This document shows positions 25,357 to 35,420 of a DNA stretch of 64,000 nt, one piece after another (within the stretch, counting starts at the first letter, position 1; the number at the start of each line of letters is the position of its first letter). This DNA comes from Sclerotinia nivalis (taxonomy: Eukaryota > Ascomycota > Leotiomycetes > Helotiales > Sclerotiniaceae). The notes beneath the pieces were generated by a model. It worked only from the letters and a program-made list of their open reading frames with translations, was not told the origin of the DNA and ran no database searches. A program made the position numbers and the translations under genes. The DNA is taken from positions 806,001 to 870,000 of the forward strand of contig JAPEIS010000012.1 of the NCBI GenBank assembly GCA_029531795.1, written 5' to 3'.

Positions 25357-25462
25357 CTGTCACGGGTTCATAACTCTATCGAGTAGGTTTGATACCGATC
25401 AAACTACTTCTACCCTTTTAGGGGTTTCGTGGCCTAGTGGTAGAGTTCTAGCCCCGTGACAG
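25357..25462. repeat. 106-bp inverted-repeat element with CTGTCACGGG ends
   Basis: The left end reads CTGTCACGGGTTCATAACTC and the reverse complement of the right end reads CTGTCACGGGGCTAGAACTC, so the two form an imperfect terminal inverted repeat of about 20 bp. A second, internal hairpin is GTAGGTTTGAT / ATCAAACTAC. TGTCACGG also occurs twice at about 31,273-31,315. Confidence 0.6.
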
Positions 25463-25594
25463 TAGCAAAACTAATTTATAGACTATATATAAATTATCCG
25501 CCATCCACGGATATCCGCCCTATAGATTATTCATTAAACCTATTATTCGCTTTGCAAATTATCCATTAAGAATTTAAAATAATCTGCTCTGTAC

Positions 25595-25674
25595 GGATTA
25601 TTTACAGATTATTTACAAATAATCCACCAATCCGTAAATAGATGGATTATCTGTAAATAATTTGTAAATAATCG
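25595..25674. repeat. Perfectly spaced 31-bp inverted repeat, 18-base loop
   Basis: The arms at 25595-25625 and 25644-25674 pair with three mismatches and are made of GATTATTTACA units. The surrounding 25,480-25,700 is AT-rich and full of ATTATCC/GGATAAT words, so this is probably the core of a degraded miniature element. Confidence 0.65.
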
Positions 25675-25755
25675 ATTAATTTTGTCACGAATCTGGTATG
25701 GACCCATGTAACCCACTATCACATGTACAACAATTACATATCTACAACTAATGTA

Positions 25756-27620
25756 TAACGTGGTTTATCAGCAGTCCGCCCATATCACTAATCCGCCCAC
25801 TTTTTGACCATTTAATCACTTCAAATTCTAATTAATCAATCATAACTTATTCAATTGATTCAAATTATTAAGAATCTAATAATCTAGGATCTATTATATC
25901 ATTTTGACAAGTTCTTGAATTATGACCAGTCTTTCCGCACTTACTACAGCATCGATTAGTAGATGATTCCCTATTAGAATTTCCCCCATTTTAACATTCG
26001 TCGTGTTGAATTTAATTATCAACCTTTTATTGTGATAATATATCTTCAGTTTTTTATCCAGTAAATACTTCTCCATTACGTAGTTGAATTTTTTTAGCGT
26101 GTTAACGTTTACTTAATGCCTCATTTGCTTTTCGAAGTATACGATTCTCAACATTCAAAAGTGTAACTTCATATACTAATCTCTCTATACCTTTAACTAA
26201 AGCTTGCACAATCTCAAATATAGGTGTAGAAGAGCTTGATTGATGATGAGCCATTTGAGCTTTTACTAGAGTTGATTGTAAGAGAGCCTCAATTGGATTA
26301 TAAAGAGTTTGAGAGATCCAGGAATTAATAAGTTCCAAAAAGGTAAATGGAGAAGTAAAAGTACGAATCCTAATATCTAGCTTTGAGAGTATAGATTGAA
26401 GATCGAATGGTATTAGATCTGTTCCTCGAAAACTAGCTTTCATATTCTGAATAGTAAATGATTGTAAATATACAGCTTTGAAGGCTATAAAGAATTCAAT
26501 CTTGGTGATATGATTGATATAAGCTTTGATAAATCCTTCAATTTGACAACCATATGAACATTTAAATACACCAAAACACTCAACATCGAGTGGTTGAGTT
26601 AAATGACTTGAATATAATGGTAATCTGAGGCATATAATATCATTTGACTTGCAATATGATTGAAAAGATATTGATTCGTAGCTTTCGTGCCCATCCAATA
26701 CTAGCATTCGATATTTGCCCTTCCTTTAACGAATAATATGTTTATCAAAATGCTTTAATCATTCTAGGCCTGTCTCATTATTCGTCCATCCATTGGAAGT
26801 AGGTTTAAAAGCCCAATCTATAGGAAAACCACTTTCGGTATACCAATTAGAAAGGTGATATTGCCCTTACACCACCAAGAATAGAGATATAATCCAACCC
26901 TCTCCATTACCACATATAATCGCTATAACCCATTCTCGATTGCCTAATTGTATTGCCTTGCTTCTGCCACATCGTTCAATACTAATTACAACCATTCCAG
27001 GGCATATTATACCCATCATAAAACCGGTTTCATCGAAGTTGTAGAAATCGGAATCGACAATACCATATTTCGCCCACATATTCGATACCAATCCAAACCA
27101 CTCTTCAATAAGCTTAGGATCTTCGCAAAAAGCTCTTTGAAAATCATAAACGCAATTAAAACACATCTTTAATTCTAAACATCGTTTAACAAAACGATAA
27201 GCCCAAAACTTTCCAACCTTCTTCGCACCCCGCGATTCGAAAATATAATTCGCCATATCTTCTACACCACTTAATTTAGATACAAACCCTCTCTCATCTA
27301 TATCGATTATATACTGGATAAACACCTCCTCTTCTAATTTAATCAAATTATAACCTTTTGATCAATAATCAACCATATTAATACAACCTTTAATTCTATC
27401 CCTCAAAATAGATCGAAGTATATTATAAAAGTTTGCCACTTTCCGAATTGAGAATTGTAGATTAAGTTTAATAGCTTCAATAACTAAGATAATTCGTACT
27501 TCTTTAGAATGAGTTTCCATAAATAATTATTGATAAAACGCATATTGAAGTGGAAGAGTTGGAAATGGCCAAAAAGTGGGCGGACTAGTGATATGGGCGG
27601 ACTGCTGATAAACCACGTTA
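25756..27620 (-). mobile_element. Pogo/Fot1-like DNA transposon, complete but inactive (about 1.87 kb)
   Basis: Terminal inverted repeats of about 57 bp (25754-25810 and 27566-27622, including the TA) differ at only two positions, both G/A. They begin TATAACGTGGTTTATCAGCA and contain two copies of TCCGCCCA. The element is flanked by TA, the target duplication of Tc1/mariner-pogo elements. A single transposase gene fills the interior on the minus strand. Confidence 0.92.
25868..27520 (-). pseudogene. Pogo-family (CENP-B-like) transposase, nine in-frame stops
   Basis: The frame starts METHSKEVR at 27520 and ends at TAA 25868, 551 codons, the usual length of Fot1/Pot2 transposases. In order it shows an N-terminal HTH-type DNA-binding part, a CENP-B-type region (EEEVFIQYIIDIDERGF), the DDE core (NFDETGFMMG with the first Asp; LDGHES with the second; LPLYSSHLTQPLDV) and a C-terminal CCHC zinc knuckle (CCSKCGKTGHNSRTC). 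All parts share one frame, so there is no frameshift. Stops fall after VDY (27362-27364), in LVV*GQYH, GLE*LKHF and IIR*RKGK, and five times between LSKR and the zinc knuckle. GLE*LKHF is TGA where relatives have TGG, as expected from C-to-T change on one strand. Confidence 0.9.
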
Positions 27621-27622
27621 TA

Positions 27623-27938
27623 TACAATTGCTTCTTATAAGTTATAGTTTTTCAATTGTAGATTCTAAGAATAATTGAACTCTAGTTTTTCAGCTCTTTA
27701 CAGTAATTATATTATATTATCTACAATTCATTTATAAACACTCAGCTATTTGATAATCGATCAAATAATACTTTCTAATTGAATACCTTTTTGGATAAGT
27801 TTTACAAGTTATCATTTATATTGAGAAGATCGATTCCGAGTTTGTTCGGCAAATATATCAATCTTTTTATACGGAATCCCAATCTCTTATATTCGCAATA
27901 TCTCTCAAATGCTTTTCTTCAATTGGAACTCTGTACAA
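27623..27938. other. AT-rich spacer between two transposon remnants
   Basis: About 315 bases with no gene. It probably includes decayed sequence of the adjoining second transposase. Confidence 0.4.
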
Positions 27939-28364
27939 CTACTCCGAAATTCCTTTGTCTTTCTTCAAAGCGGAGATCTCTAATATTACCCTGTGTTCAG
28001 AACCTCTGGCTACCAGAAGCGCTTGGGCGACGTTGGCAATGTAGTCAAAACGCAAAGGAAAACCATACTCAATAGCCTTTTCAATCCACTGGATAAGGGT
28101 GGCATCTTCCGCTTCCGTTAGTAATTTATTATGGCCTCAAACTCTGGCTAGGTTGCCGGCTCCTTTTGCACGCCGACAGAGCTTGCGTGGACATATTTGG
28201 AATACCTTCGCTGCTCTGGTAAGGTTAGGCGCGTCTGGATCGTTATTTTCATATGCGAGGAGGGCTTCCCTGATTCGACATTTCTCTTCTTGGTAATCAT
28301 CAGTCTCGTACTTCTTGACTTTCTTGGCTTTAGCCCTAGCCTTTTTACCCTTTTTAGCTGGCAT
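27939..28364 (-). pseudogene. N-terminal fragment of a second pogo-like transposase
   Basis: From ATG at 28364: MPAKKGKKARAKAKKVKKYE, a Lys-rich start, then an HTH_psq-like segment with an IREALLAYENN helix and a second CPRKLCRRAKG helix. After an in-frame TGA (28137-28139) the same frame continues GHNKLLTEAEDATLIQWIEK and FDYIANVAQALLVARGS, the CENP-B/Tc5-type DNA-binding domain. Similarity fades near 27,990 and a TAG follows at 27939. No DDE core is present, so this is a 5' fragment. It is less AT-rich than its neighbour and belongs to a different subfamily. Confidence 0.75.
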
Positions 28365-28722
28365 GGTGGATCCATTAACGCGTTGAGGATCATTGGGTAG
28401 TACGGTGTGATGACATAAAAAATGTGAAGTGGTAGAATTGACGCGTTGTTTATTTTGCAAAAAGTCGACATAATATAGGAAAAAATACCGATCTTCATCC
28501 TCAAATTGCAGAAAACCGGTTAATATGACAATCTTCAATAATCATTTATCATACCAAAACATTATATTAACCTCGCGGAAAACAACGGAATACCTCAATT
28601 GAATGCTAAATTTTCATTTCCCGTTATCAGATTTTTATTTAATTGCATGATTGTGAAGTTATAATTATTCAAAAAAAAAACGGACATCTTGCTTGGAAAG
28701 TAAACAGGAAAGCAGAGATGGG
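28365..28722. other. AT-rich spacer
   Basis: No gene seen. It may include the outer end of the neighbouring transposase fragment. ACGCGTTG occurs at about 28378 and 28441. Confidence 0.35.
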
Positions 28723-29008
28723 TGTTACGATCACGCAACAGTTTCGTCAAAACAAGAAACCTAGACGGAGGCGTTCTCATTTCGAATCATCAGCGTAGGA
28801 ACGTCATCGATCAGTTTGGAATGTTTAGTAAACAAGCTTCTTTGTATTGTTTATGAAAGGATAGGAATGGTGGCGAACTATAGGCGTTCTGATATCTCTT
28901 TATTGATTGAACTTAAAAGTAATAGTTTATTCATGATTAGAAAGGGTAATGAAAAGTTTGGGCTACGGTTTTACGACTAATTGATTCTTTGCCTATGTGA
29001 TCTTAACA
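28723..29008 (+). repeat. LTR-like unit, copy A (about 286 bp)
   Basis: Begins TGTTACGATCACGCAAC and ends GATCTTAACA, giving TGTTA...TAACA termini as expected of a long terminal repeat. It is the reverse complement of copies B and C over almost its whole length. I see no internal retroelement genes beside it. Confidence 0.7.
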
Positions 29009-29051
29009 ATGGGATATCAAACAAGAAGGAGTATAAAATGACTAAAGTTAT

Positions 29052-29356
29052 TGTTAAGATCACATAGGCAATGTTAAGATCATATAGACAAAGAATCAAT
29101 TAGTCGTAAAACAATAGTCAAACTTTTCATTATCTTTTTTAATCATAAATAAACTATTACTTTTAAGTTCAATCAATAAAAAGATATCAGAATGTTTATA
29201 ATTCGTTACTATTCTTATCCTTTCATAAACAATACAAAGAAGTTTATTTATTAAACATTCCAAACTGATCAATGACATTCTTATATTGATGATTCGAAAT
29301 GAGAATGCCTCTGTATAGGTTTCTTGTTTTGATGAAACTATTGCGTAATCGTAACA
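29052..29356 (-). repeat. LTR-like unit, copy B, inverted
   Basis: Faces copy A across a 43-base spacer, so A and B form a very large palindrome. Its A-facing end carries a small duplication (TGTTAAGATCA at 29052 and again at 29072). Compared with copy C it has many C-to-T and G-to-A differences. An open frame of 60 codons inside it (29096-29278) is matched by one in copy C, but this simply reflects the repeat. Confidence 0.7.
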
Positions 29357-29647
29357 GGCAAAGAATCAATTAGTCGTAAAACAGTAACCAAACTTTTCAT
29401 TACCCTTTCTAATCATGAAAAAGCTATTACTTTTAAGTTCAATCAATAAAGAGATATCAGAACGCCTATAGTTCGCCACCATTCCTGTTCTTTCATAATC
29501 AATACAAAGAAGCCTGTTTACTAAACATTCCAAACTAATTGATGACATTCCTACGCTGGTGATTCGAAATGAGAACGCCCCTTTGTAGGTTTCCTATGCC
29601 CCTTTGTAGGTTTCCTGTCGAGACGAAACCGTTGCGTAGTCGTAACA
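29357..29647 (-). repeat. LTR-like unit, copy C, in tandem with B
   Basis: Directly abuts copy B in the same orientation, and ends CGTAACA at 29641-29647. It is the most GC-rich of the three, for example at the CGCAACGGTTTCGTC end. Confidence 0.7.
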
Positions 29648-30151
29648 GTTATGGTAGAACCGTGGCAACTGTGTGGGGAGTCTCTCTGATGAAAAAGGTA
29701 GGCGCAACCTGGGTTCTGGTAATGCCTTGTACCTTCTTTGGGCTGCAATCTCTCATCAAGGTATGTATTCAGAGGTCTTAATCAACTTGGCGATCGAATT
29801 TTTAATGGAGCACAACTCTCTTCGAGCACTAGTCAAGTCCAGTCTTATTTAAATATGACTTCGGATTCAAGAGTGAAAATTCCAAAGAACGAATGACAAT
29901 CCAAATCATCTCACATAACATCACATATACAGCAAACAAACGCAATTCTCTCTGCAGTAAAGTCAGGTCAATTCTCTCTGCAAAACTAAACGTTCATATC
30001 CCGAAGATAATCAAGATACAAATCCGATAACCCAATCTGCCCTTCAGAAGCCCTGTTATCGCAAACCGTTTGTCTGTCTAGAATTGACCCTGCATGAACT
30101 AAAATCCATCGCAAGAATACCAAAAAGTAGCTAGTAAGGCAAGCTTACAGC
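29648..30151. other. Intergenic, 3' side of the small Gly/Ser/Tyr-rich gene
   Basis: About 500 bases. A CAATTCTCTCTGCA phrase is repeated about 30 bases apart near 29,942 and 29,970. No coding signal. Confidence 0.4.
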
Positions 30152-30570
30152 TTACTTCTTGTAGGAAGTGCCATCAGGAGCAGTGTAGGTAGAACCGCTG
30201 CCGGTGTTGTGGTAGGTGGATCCGTTACCGTTGGAATAGTAGTAGGAGCCATCTTTTGTACGAATATGTTAGTATATAAGCAGTGTGTGGGGGAAACTTG
30301 GGTTGTGACGAGTAAGATGAACAATGCCGACTTACCACTATTGCTGTAGTGATAAGCTTCACCAGAGGGAGTGGAGCGGTTGTCATAGCTGTTGCCCTGA
30401 AGATTTAGATGGTTAGTTGGTGGAGGTTAAACTAGAAGGATACTGGTGGGTGGGAAACTAACTTGACTATTGGTACCACTGCTGTTGACAGTATATGGAT
30501 GACCTTGAGAGTTGCCAGAGCCAGACGAGCCGCTGGAGCCACTAGTGCCAGAACTACCCTTTCCAGACAT
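30152..30570 (-). CDS. Small Gly/Ser/Tyr-rich protein, three exons, 89 aa
   Basis: Exons on the minus strand are 30570-30463, 30396-30336 and 30252-30152. Donors are GTTAGT and GTAAGT; acceptors are TTCAG and AAAAG. The protein starts MSGKGSSGTSGSSGSSGSGN, then has NSYDNRSTPSGEAYHYSNS, GSYYYSNGNGSTYH and ends APDGTSYKK. Three Tyr-rich blocks of similar make-up (EAYHYSNS, SYYYSNGN, STYTAPDG) suggest internal repetition. There is no signal peptide and no Cys. I have an impression of similar small proteins being common in filamentous ascomycetes but cannot name a family or a function. The exons are too short to stand out as open frames; the clean splicing is the main evidence. Confidence 0.78.
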
Positions 30571-32217
30571 GGTTGAGGCGATTTTGAATTGAGAGTGTGA
30601 TTGAGATTTATTGTGTTGAAGTTTGGTAGTAGATTGTGGTTGAAGAGAAGTTGTTTGAGGAAGATGGAAGATGGAGGTTCTCAGATTTTGCGGGACCTTA
30701 AATAAAAGTAGAATGATAGGGTTCTGAGAAGCTTACGTAAGAAATTACGAGCATGAACCTTCCCAGAATGAATTTTATGCCGTATAAGGGAGTAGAAACA
30801 AATCACTAATAATAAAGGTTCAATTGAATAAAAGGGATGCGAGAATGCGGGGTAGCCCTTGGCAACTGCCCCGCCGAAAGTCGGAACGGAAAGGTGCATG
30901 ATGAGTGAATAACCATCAAACGGAATTTGTCCGCTTTGTTTGATTAATAGAAGTTTTTTTGAGATACAATTTCCTACGATAAATTTGAGACTGTGGATAT
31001 AGAGAATATTCAAGGTGAATAGTTTTCAATGAGGGTATTTCATTTCCCGATTGCAAGGGATGAAACGGAAAGAAGGAGGAAGGGTTGTGGCTTGTGATGG
31101 ACGCGATGCTTCTCCGATATACAGCCAGTAATTCACCTGGAGTAAACACGACGAAAACAGTTACAAAATGATTAAGTTGAAGTTGCGCATTTTTTCTAAA
31201 CTAGTTTAAATCGGAGTGATTATATAGATCCTTTTGGAATTATATTACCCGTTTCCTTTTTGATACAGTATGTCACGGGGTCCCCGTATACGATATACGG
31301 AGACTGTCACGGTCTAAAGATTATGTAAGCCGGTCACGTGCCTGTAACTAGTATATATAATCCCTTCGGGGTACCTATACATAATATATCTCTGGTGAAT
31401 TTCGCGTTTAAGGTCTCTTGTCTGATTCTTCGAAGACATTTATGAACTTGTATAAGGAGTATTCACTCCTATCTTCGATATAATATATGAAATGGGACGG
31501 AATATTCTATATATATGAATTAAATAGGCTCAGAATATAACCAGATGATGAAAGGGGAGTAGCTTATTCCATATTTGTACGACAAATATCATCAATACAT
31601 GACTTAAGAGCTAAGAAACGACATCCCATATCCACATTACATCTCATCAATATCCCCAAAGCATACAAGAAAGTAATTCAAAACCCACATCCGTCTCATA
31701 AATCAGGATGATATGGTCTCCAATCTACGAGATGAGAGTATTTTCATCATGTACTTGGTCTTCGTCAAAACCCAAGTTCTCTTCAAAGCACACCCAGCAC
31801 TAGCCACCCGAAATCCAAATAATGCAAGCTCACATCATGGCAATTTCGCAGATGGCCGTCATTGGTTGATTCAACTCCAAATGCAGATACAATAGTAGTT
31901 AATGAGGCCAGATCAGATGAATGACTTCGTATTTCTACGTCGACACTACACACTTTTATAAAACATTGAAGAACAACACGAGCAGGTGGATAGTTGTCAT
32001 CCACGCATAAAATTAGAGAAGGCAAATAAAAAAACTAGGGTATAATTTTATCAACTACAGAAGCACATAAAAATAGAAAACCTCACGCCCAGTCCAGATC
32101 AAAACTCCTCAAACTACATTTCCGTGCGTCCTCCGTATCTCATCCTATTACTTCAGCATTTTCAGAGCTAACTAAAGCCTCATGTGGAGCATTGTATGGC
32201 GACTCATTCGAACAATT
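30571..32217. other. Intergenic with an LTR-like remnant near 31.27 kb
   Basis: About 1.65 kb. At 31,271-31,330 the word GTCACGG occurs twice, around a CCGTATAC/GTATACGG-type palindrome, followed by a TATATAATCCCTTCGGGG stretch that resembles an LTR promoter. No second end was found. Open frames at 30,681-31,149 are unrecognisable. Confidence 0.4.
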
Positions 32218-33267
32218 CTAGTGATGGCTGGGCTCAGAAATCAAAGGCAAATCCGCTTCTGAATGTCCGAAGGCATTTGATTGTGGGACCGACTTAGATT
32301 TCTTTTGATTGTATGGTTGCATTGCCTCCTTGCTCTCTGCATCAAGGAGCGCTATGCGCTCAGATTGAAGCTTCTTGGCCGCTCGACGATCTTTGCATCC
32401 AATTACCAAAAGTCCAATAAGGAATGCGCTGATGCTAACTGCGAAAAATATTGTGACTGTCAAACCAGATGTGGTAAGATTATTGTCGATCTCCATACAT
32501 ATATCGTCTCCGGATGCTGCAGTTGTACACAGAACTCCTGGTGCACAAGTCGAGGAAGCGATTGATGTAGTGACGCATCCAAGAGTCACACCTGTGGATG
32601 CTCCAGTTCCATATGAGCATACACTCGTAGAATAATAGGATGTTGTGGAGCAGGCAAGGGAGCTTGTGGAAGTCCCAGTTCCGCTACTCGTCGCGCTGGT
32701 AGTTGTACTCGATGTAGAAGAAGTTGTACTTGTGGTCGTAGAAGCAGACGCGCTTGTAGTTGCAGATGACGAAGTCGTAGCGGTCGTGGATGAGGCTGCC
32801 GAAGTCGAAAATGAGGTTGAAGCTGAAGCGGTTGTGAAAGCAGAGGTTGTGGTTGTGGCTACAGTTGTACTGGCAGAACTCAAAGTCGAACTTGAAGCCG
32901 TTGTTGTAGATGCTGTAGCACTTTCTGAGGTCGAACTGGTTTCGGTGGCTCGCTTTCGTAAATCTTCCTTCCTAGTATCCCCGACTGGTCCCTGAGGATC
33001 ATTACATTCATATGAAAACCATACCGCCGAAACAGTGGAATCGATCGCATCGCATCCACCAGCTATAAAACATTGCTCAATTTGATCCAGGTGTCTTAAA
33101 TCAACATCTTCTGCGAGACATTTGGCAATTGACATATCGTCTCCACAGGAATCTCTAATCACAAGATCGTGGAAATTCCCTTGTATACATCCGTGTGATA
33201 TCAGGGAGTCATAAGCGGAAACTACTGGTGCTGAAGACGCCAAGAAGGAAAATAGAATTGGAAGCAT
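32218..33267 (-). CDS. Ser/Thr-rich single-pass membrane protein with a Cys-rich ectodomain
   Basis: The frame is open from 33351, but the Met at 33267 begins a clear signal peptide (MLPILFSFLASSAPVVSA), so I start there (349 aa). The mature ectodomain has a compact Cys module (HGCIQ, DSCGD, AKCLA, EQCFIAGGCDA, YECND), then a long Ser/Thr/Ala stretch likely to be heavily O-mannosylated, a second Cys group (LACS, SVCSYG, LGCVT, STCAPGVLC), one transmembrane helix (TVTIFFAVSISAFLIGLLVIGC) and a short basic cytoplasmic tail. The plan matches fungal cell-wall stress sensors (Wsc/Mid2 type), but the Cys module is not a WSC domain I can confirm. A surface or wall-sensing role is inferred. Confidence 0.75.
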   Translation of the reverse strand: MLPILFSFLASSAPVVSAYDSLISHGCIQGNFHDLVIRDSCGDDMSIAKCLAEDVDLRHLDQIEQCFIAGGCDAIDSTVSAVWFSYECNDPQGPVGDTRKEDLRKRATETSSTSESATASTTTASSSTLSSASTTVATTTTSAFTTASASTSFSTSAASSTTATTSSSATTSASASTTTSTTSSTSSTTTSATSSGTGTSTSSLACSTTSYYSTSVCSYGTGASTGVTLGCVTTSIASSTCAPGVLCTTAASGDDICMEIDNNLTTSGLTVTIFFAVSISAFLIGLLVIGCKDRRAAKKLQSERIALLDAESKEAMQPYNQKKSKSVPQSNAFGHSEADLPLISEPSHH

Positions 33268-34726
33268 ATTGAATCTTGTCGAAATGTGGTGGAAGGACTT
33301 TGCGGGGTAGTTGCGAGGGAAGATTTCAGAGGGCTTCTTAAAAGCTATCACGTAAAGATCGGAGAAGAAAAGAATGAATAGGAATTTTATTAGTCTAAAT
33401 TAAGTGAAGAAAAAGCTAATGGAGGATGTAAGCAATAGATAAGCGTAGAAAGAAAAAGGCTTGTCACGTTGCATACTCGAGTAAATGCTGAGCCGTAGAT
33501 GATTACCCTACAAATATCGTGAAATTATTTTAAGCTCAGAGGCGTAATTTGAAGCTTCCCCTCGTGGGGCCGCCGTGACATTAAGGGAGGCGTAGCATCT
33601 TTCCCTAGTCAGCTAGTCAACGATGAACAAATCAAACGTCAAGATTAAGGCCAAAGGATCAGCCTTGTAAGTAAGCTTTCGGAGCTACCCATGAATGATA
33701 TGTTTGCTACAAATATTGACGGTAAATGTTCAGGGCTCTCCAAGCTAACATGAAGAACTGTGTTCGGGGGGTTTGTGCGAGTGTTACAGTAGTACGAGAC
33801 TCTGGCATGTTCGAAAGATCTTGAGGCTAACAACGCGCCGGCCCTTTTCCTTTTGCAGGTACAACTGTACAACTATGTACAGTGCAGCCGCAATCAATCC
33901 AGACTGATAATATTCGTCTCACTAGTGGTATTTTGGAATTGAAAGACTTCAAAAAATGGATGAATGTTGGGGAGGACGCGTAGAGGACAGCGTAATTGTG
34001 GAAAAGTTATTATAGTGGGTATAACTTTGCTCCACATGGTCGCAGTCACCACGGATTTGGTGACGAGTTAGCGAACAGACGGTAGAAGACAGATTCAGGC
34101 AGGCACCCGAGGGGTATCGTGTGGCGATGGTAAAGGAAATGCTTGCGTTCCTAGCAAGTCGCAAGGTGGTAATGGCTGTAGAAATGGTCATCTGTCCTGT
34201 CGGGCCGTAGTGTTAGTTCGGTTCACAGGAAAATGCACCGACTGCATAGAGTTAGCAGCAAAACCATTATGGTGCGATGAGAAATGAAATTTTATGCAGT
34301 GTAACAATTCAGCTACAACCTTGCGCAACAGCAGAGTTTGCGAAGAATATAGAACATGTACAAATAAAATATATTTAATAAACATAAACATAAACACAAA
34401 CATAGGGTTTTCATCGATGAGAATGAATAGAAGTTCGCGAAAACTTGAGTTGAAAGCTGTGGTCACGGGACTGATTAAATCACATGATGACTTGGCTATG
34501 ACGTAGATGTCTGCATTCAGCAGGTGAGACGAAGCGCAGCCTTGTTTGGGGAGGTGTTGCAAGAAGAAGGCTTGGAAGTTCAAGCATAAAGATCCTCGGG
34601 TTTCTGCTCTCGGATTTCCTTTTCATGACCTCTATCAAATACTTTCAATCTTATAGAAGAAGAAACATCCAAGCAAAATTACCAATATCAAAAATCAAAC
34701 ACTTTTCATCCAAACCACATCTCAAT
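33268..34726. other. Divergent intergenic region
   Basis: About 1.46 kb between divergent genes. Only short chance frames are present. The open frame of the I78 gene extends upstream to 34625, but I take that part as 5' leader. Confidence 0.4.
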
Positions 34727-35096
34727 ATGCCTCTCGTCGATCCAATCACTAATAGTGCTGCCGGTGGCGATGATAAGAACCAAGAGTGGATGAACAAGTT
34801 GGCTGGGAAGAAAATCGGTGAAGTTAGTAATGAGACTGTATGTTGGTTAAAAGCTGTGGTCAAGTAGTATTTATATACTCTACTAACACTTCATCGATAG
34901 ACTTTCGCAAAGCAAGATCTTCCTGAAGAGCATAGAATCATTGAGCCTGGTTCGATGGTTACAAAGGATTTCAAGGAGAACCGGTTAGCACCCATATCTA
35001 GTATTTAAATCTCGAAATACTAATCATCAACTTCAATTCAGACTCAACGTTCATCTCAACGAAGATGGAACTGTTTCTCATGTCAACCATCAGTAG
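34727..35096 (+). CDS. Peptidase inhibitor I78 family protein, 82 aa
   Basis: Exons are 34727-34837, 34901-34983 and 35042-35096. Introns are 63 nt (GTATGT...GATAG, branch CTAAC) and 58 nt (GTTAGC...TTCAG). The product has EWMNKLAGKKIGEV, then DLPEEHRIIEPGSMVTKDF and NRLNVHLNEDGTVSHV. This is the I78 fold of small serine-protease inhibitors, where the RIIxPG and DRLNVxLDExG segments are conserved. No signal peptide is present, so it is probably intracellular, unlike secreted bacterial relatives. An in-frame upstream ATG at 34625 would add 34 basic residues that could act as a mitochondrial presequence; I prefer 34727. The target protease is unknown. Confidence 0.85.
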
Positions 35097-35420
35097 AAAG
35101 GGAGAAGGGTTATGATGGGAATAGAGCTTTTTGAGTTTCGAGGGTGTATTATTTGATGAATTTTAATGAATCTCTATGACAATATATAAATCTATTGGGA
35201 CTGGAACCGTGCCTGAATTGTCATACCAAGCTTGCTTGATGTATGAATAACCTCCTTTTTTGATCGTCCTATTTTGAACATTACCCCTCCTCTTGAGTCC
35301 GTGCGTTTCTGGTCTTAAAAGTTATCCGTATCGCGGGGCACATTCTCGACATTCATGTCTTAAACAATTCTCCCTCCTCACAAACACCACAATACTACCA
35401 GATTCAAATTCAAATTCAAG

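Noticed and set aside
25426..25452. tRNA gene suggested by a TGGCCTAGTGG A-box match
   Set aside because: No acceptor stem, anticodon arm or B box at the proper distance; the match lies inside an inverted-repeat element.
25894..26076. 60-codon minus-strand frame at the end of the pogo element
   Set aside because: It is out of frame with the transposase; the true frame here carries the CCHC knuckle and stops.
29096..29548. Two similar 60-codon frames that look like conserved small proteins
   Set aside because: They are the same position in two copies of the LTR-like repeat, so their similarity comes from repeat duplication.
32645..32995. 116-codon Val/Glu-rich plus-strand frame
   Set aside because: Shadow of the Ser/Thr-rich stretch of the minus-strand membrane protein gene.
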